Assembly: GCA_007134165.1 (NCBI GenBank)
Contig: SLLJ01000430.1
Span: 1 to 6,183, forward strand
Direction of reading: 5' to 3'
DNA: 6,183 nucleotides
Source: Nitriliruptoraceae bacterium
GTDB lineage: Bacteria > Actinomycetota > Nitriliruptoria > Nitriliruptorales > Nitriliruptoraceae
This document shows positions 4,860 through 6,183 of the stretch, piece after piece; the first letter of the stretch is position 1, and the number at the start of each line of letters is the position of its first letter. The notes below the pieces were generated by a model. That model saw only the letters and a program-made list of their open reading frames with translations. It was not told the DNA's origin and did no database searches. The translations under genes and the position numbers were made by a program.

Positions 4860-6010
4860 GCGCCGTGGGCACCGCGAGCGCCTCGGGTCTGCGCATCGGC
4901 GTGCCCTGCGAGACCAAGGACCGTGAGCGCCGGGTCGCGCTCACCCCCGCCGCGATGCACGCGATGAGCACGGCCGGGCACCAGGTGCTGGTGCAGGCCG
5001 GGGCCGGACTCGGCGCCGGGTTCGCCGACGCCGAGTTCGCGGCCGCTGGCGCGCAGCTTGTCGCCAGCCCCGAGCAGGTCTGGGCCGCGGACCTGGTCGT
5101 GAAGGTGAAGGAACCGCAGCCCGCGGAGTACGGCTACTTCCGCCCGGGACTGACCCTGTTCGCCTACCTGCACCTGGCGGCGGAGCCGGCGCTGACCTCG
5201 GCCCTGGTCGCCTCGGGTATCCGCGCGTACGCCTTCGAGACGCTGACCGACCGCCATGGGCTGCCGCTGCTGGCCCCGATGTCGGAGATCGCCGGGCGGG
5301 CCGCCGCCATCCTCGGCGCCGCCCAGCTGTCCACCGCCGCTGGCGGGTCGGGCACGCTGATGGGCGGCGCGGCCGGGGTACCGCCCGCCAAGGTGGTCGT
5401 CATCGGCCTGGGGGTGGCCGGCACGATGGCCGCGCGAGGGCTGCGCGGCCTCGGGGCGCACGTCACCGGCATCGACGTCGACCTGCACCGGCTCTACGAG
5501 CACCACCTCGACGGCACCGTGGACGCCACCCAGAGCAGCGAGGCGGCGTTGATCGGCGACCATGTGCGCGACGCCGACCTCGTGATCGGCGCGGCGCTGG
5601 TCCCCGGCGCTCGCGCCCCGGTGGTGGTCTCGGAGGCCCAGGTGGCCTCGATGCGCCCTGGCTCGGTGGTGGTGGACCTCGCCATCGACCAGGGCGGGTG
5701 TGTGGCCACGGCCCGGCCCACCTCGCTGTCCCAGCCCACCTACGTCGAGCATGGCGTGGTGCACTACTGCGTGACCAACGTGCCCGGGCAGTTCCCGCGG
5801 ACCGCCTCGGCGGCGCTGTCGGCGGCGGTCGCCCCCAAGCTCGCGCTGCTGGCCGCGGATGTCGTCGCCGGACGTGCCGGTACGAGTCACGAGCACTCCG
5901 CGCTGGTCGGTGCCCGCAACGTGGATGCCGGGGTGATCGTGCACGACGCGGTCGCCGAGGTCTTCCCCGACCTGCCCGGCCACCCCGCCCCCGCCCCTGC
6001 GCCCGCGTGA
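4856..6010 (+). CDS. ald: Alanine dehydrogenase
   Basis: A 384-residue NAD-dependent enzyme interconverting L-alanine with pyruvate, ammonium and NADH. Seen: RIGVPCETK..RRVALTP at the N-terminus (Arg26 aligns with the substrate-binding Arg of mycobacterial Ald), KVKEP with Lys85, YLHLA with His106, LAPMSEIAGR, LMGG, the dinucleotide motif GLGVAG (184-189) with Asp207 ending the next strand (indicating NAD rather than NADP), DLVIGAALVPGA, AIDQGG with Asp278, and CVTNVPG with Asn308. All known catalytic positions are kept. It has about ten extra N-terminal residues and ends in an Ala-Pro repeat tail, making it slightly longer than the 371-residue M. tuberculosis enzyme. Relatives such as transhydrogenase alpha subunits share the fold but are less consistent with these motifs. 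GGAG at 4844-4847, 8 nt upstream, and the ATGA overlap support the start. Likely role here: recycling the alanine formed by the aminotransferase. Confidence 0.92.
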   Translation: MSAVGTASASGLRIGVPCETKDRERRVALTPAAMHAMSTAGHQVLVQAGAGLGAGFADAEFAAAGAQLVASPEQVWAADLVVKVKEPQPAEYGYFRPGLTLFAYLHLAAEPALTSALVASGIRAYAFETLTDRHGLPLLAPMSEIAGRAAAILGAAQLSTAAGGSGTLMGGAAGVPPAKVVVIGLGVAGTMAARGLRGLGAHVTGIDVDLHRLYEHHLDGTVDATQSSEAALIGDHVRDADLVIGAALVPGARAPVVVSEAQVASMRPGSVVVDLAIDQGGCVATARPTSLSQPTYVEHGVVHYCVTNVPGQFPRTASAALSAAVAPKLALLAADVVAGRAGTSHEHSALVGARNVDAGVIVHDAVAEVFPDLPGHPAPAPAPA

Positions 6011-6183
6011 TGGCGCGCCCGGTCAGCCCCTGGCTCGACGGCACCGCGCCCGTCGGGCCCCCGCTGGCCGGTCACACCCGCGCCGACGTGGTGATCGTCG
6101 GCGCCGGCTTCACGGGGCTGTGGACCGCGCTGACCCTCACCGAGCGCGACCCCTCGCTGCAGGTCGTGGTGCTCGAGGCAGCG
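6010..6183 (+). CDS. FAD-dependent oxidoreductase, DAO family (partial, 5' end only)
   Basis: Only 58 codons are present; the gene runs off the window. The start overlaps the previous stop by one base (TGATG), and no ribosome binding site is visible in the C-rich sequence upstream, so translation probably depends on re-initiation after alanine dehydrogenase. Seen: PWLDG near the N-terminus, then DVVIVGAGFTGLWTA with the Rossmann GAGFTG, and an acidic residue ending beta-2 in VVVLEA. Over the 32 residues from DV to EA it matches the product of the gene at 42-1418 at 19 positions, including GLWTA and RDP, so the two are paralogs. It probably oxidises an amine or amino acid in the same pathway; the substrate cannot be judged from this fragment. 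Confidence 0.85.
   Translation, partial: MARPVSPWLDGTAPVGPPLAGHTRADVVIVGAGFTGLWTALTLTERDPSLQVVVLEAA

Noticed and set aside
4604..5983. Long minus-strand open frame of about 459 codons opposite alanine dehydrogenase
   Set aside because: Antisense shadow with biased composition; the plus-strand frame has every expected Ald motif.

Overview
The window is very GC-rich (roughly 70% by eye). Its coding regions use G/C at almost every third position, several start codons follow GGAG-type ribosome binding sites, and the proteins resemble actinobacterial families. It most likely comes from a high-GC actinomycete chromosome; I cannot name the genus. No mobile element, CRISPR array, rRNA or tRNA is visible.

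Layout: positions 42-1418 (minus strand) encode an FAD-dependent amine/amino-acid oxidoreductase of the DAO/PuuB type. A 503-bp divergent control region (1419-1921) follows. It holds a perfect inverted repeat, a 20-bp tandem repeat array and two GC hairpins in front of the next gene. From 1922 a plus-strand operon runs to the end of the window: gamma-aminobutyraldehyde dehydrogenase (1922-3370), a 121-bp gap with possible control elements, a class III PLP aminotransferase (3492-4859), alanine dehydrogenase (4856-6010), and the first 58 codons of a second FAD oxidoreductase (6010 onward). That last protein is clearly paralogous to the one at 42-1418. The last three genes overlap at ATGA and TGATG junctions, so they are probably translationally coupled.

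How the genes fit together (inference): the aminotransferase would move an amino group from a diamine or omega-amino acid (putrescine is the best guess) to pyruvate, giving an amino-aldehyde plus L-alanine. The aldehyde dehydrogenase would oxidise 4-aminobutanal (1-pyrroline) to GABA. Alanine dehydrogenase would turn alanine back into pyruvate while releasing ammonium and NADH. The two FAD oxidoreductases could provide a parallel oxidative entry for other amines or conjugates. No glutamylputrescine synthetase, hydrolase, GABA transaminase, succinic-semialdehyde dehydrogenase, transporter or regulator gene lies inside the window.

The enzymes belong to known families. The least explained parts are non-coding: the 20-bp tandem array with GGTNACC cores, the dyads sharing GGTCCG half-sites, and the paired hairpins before the dehydrogenase gene. 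I see no evidence for a wholly new system.
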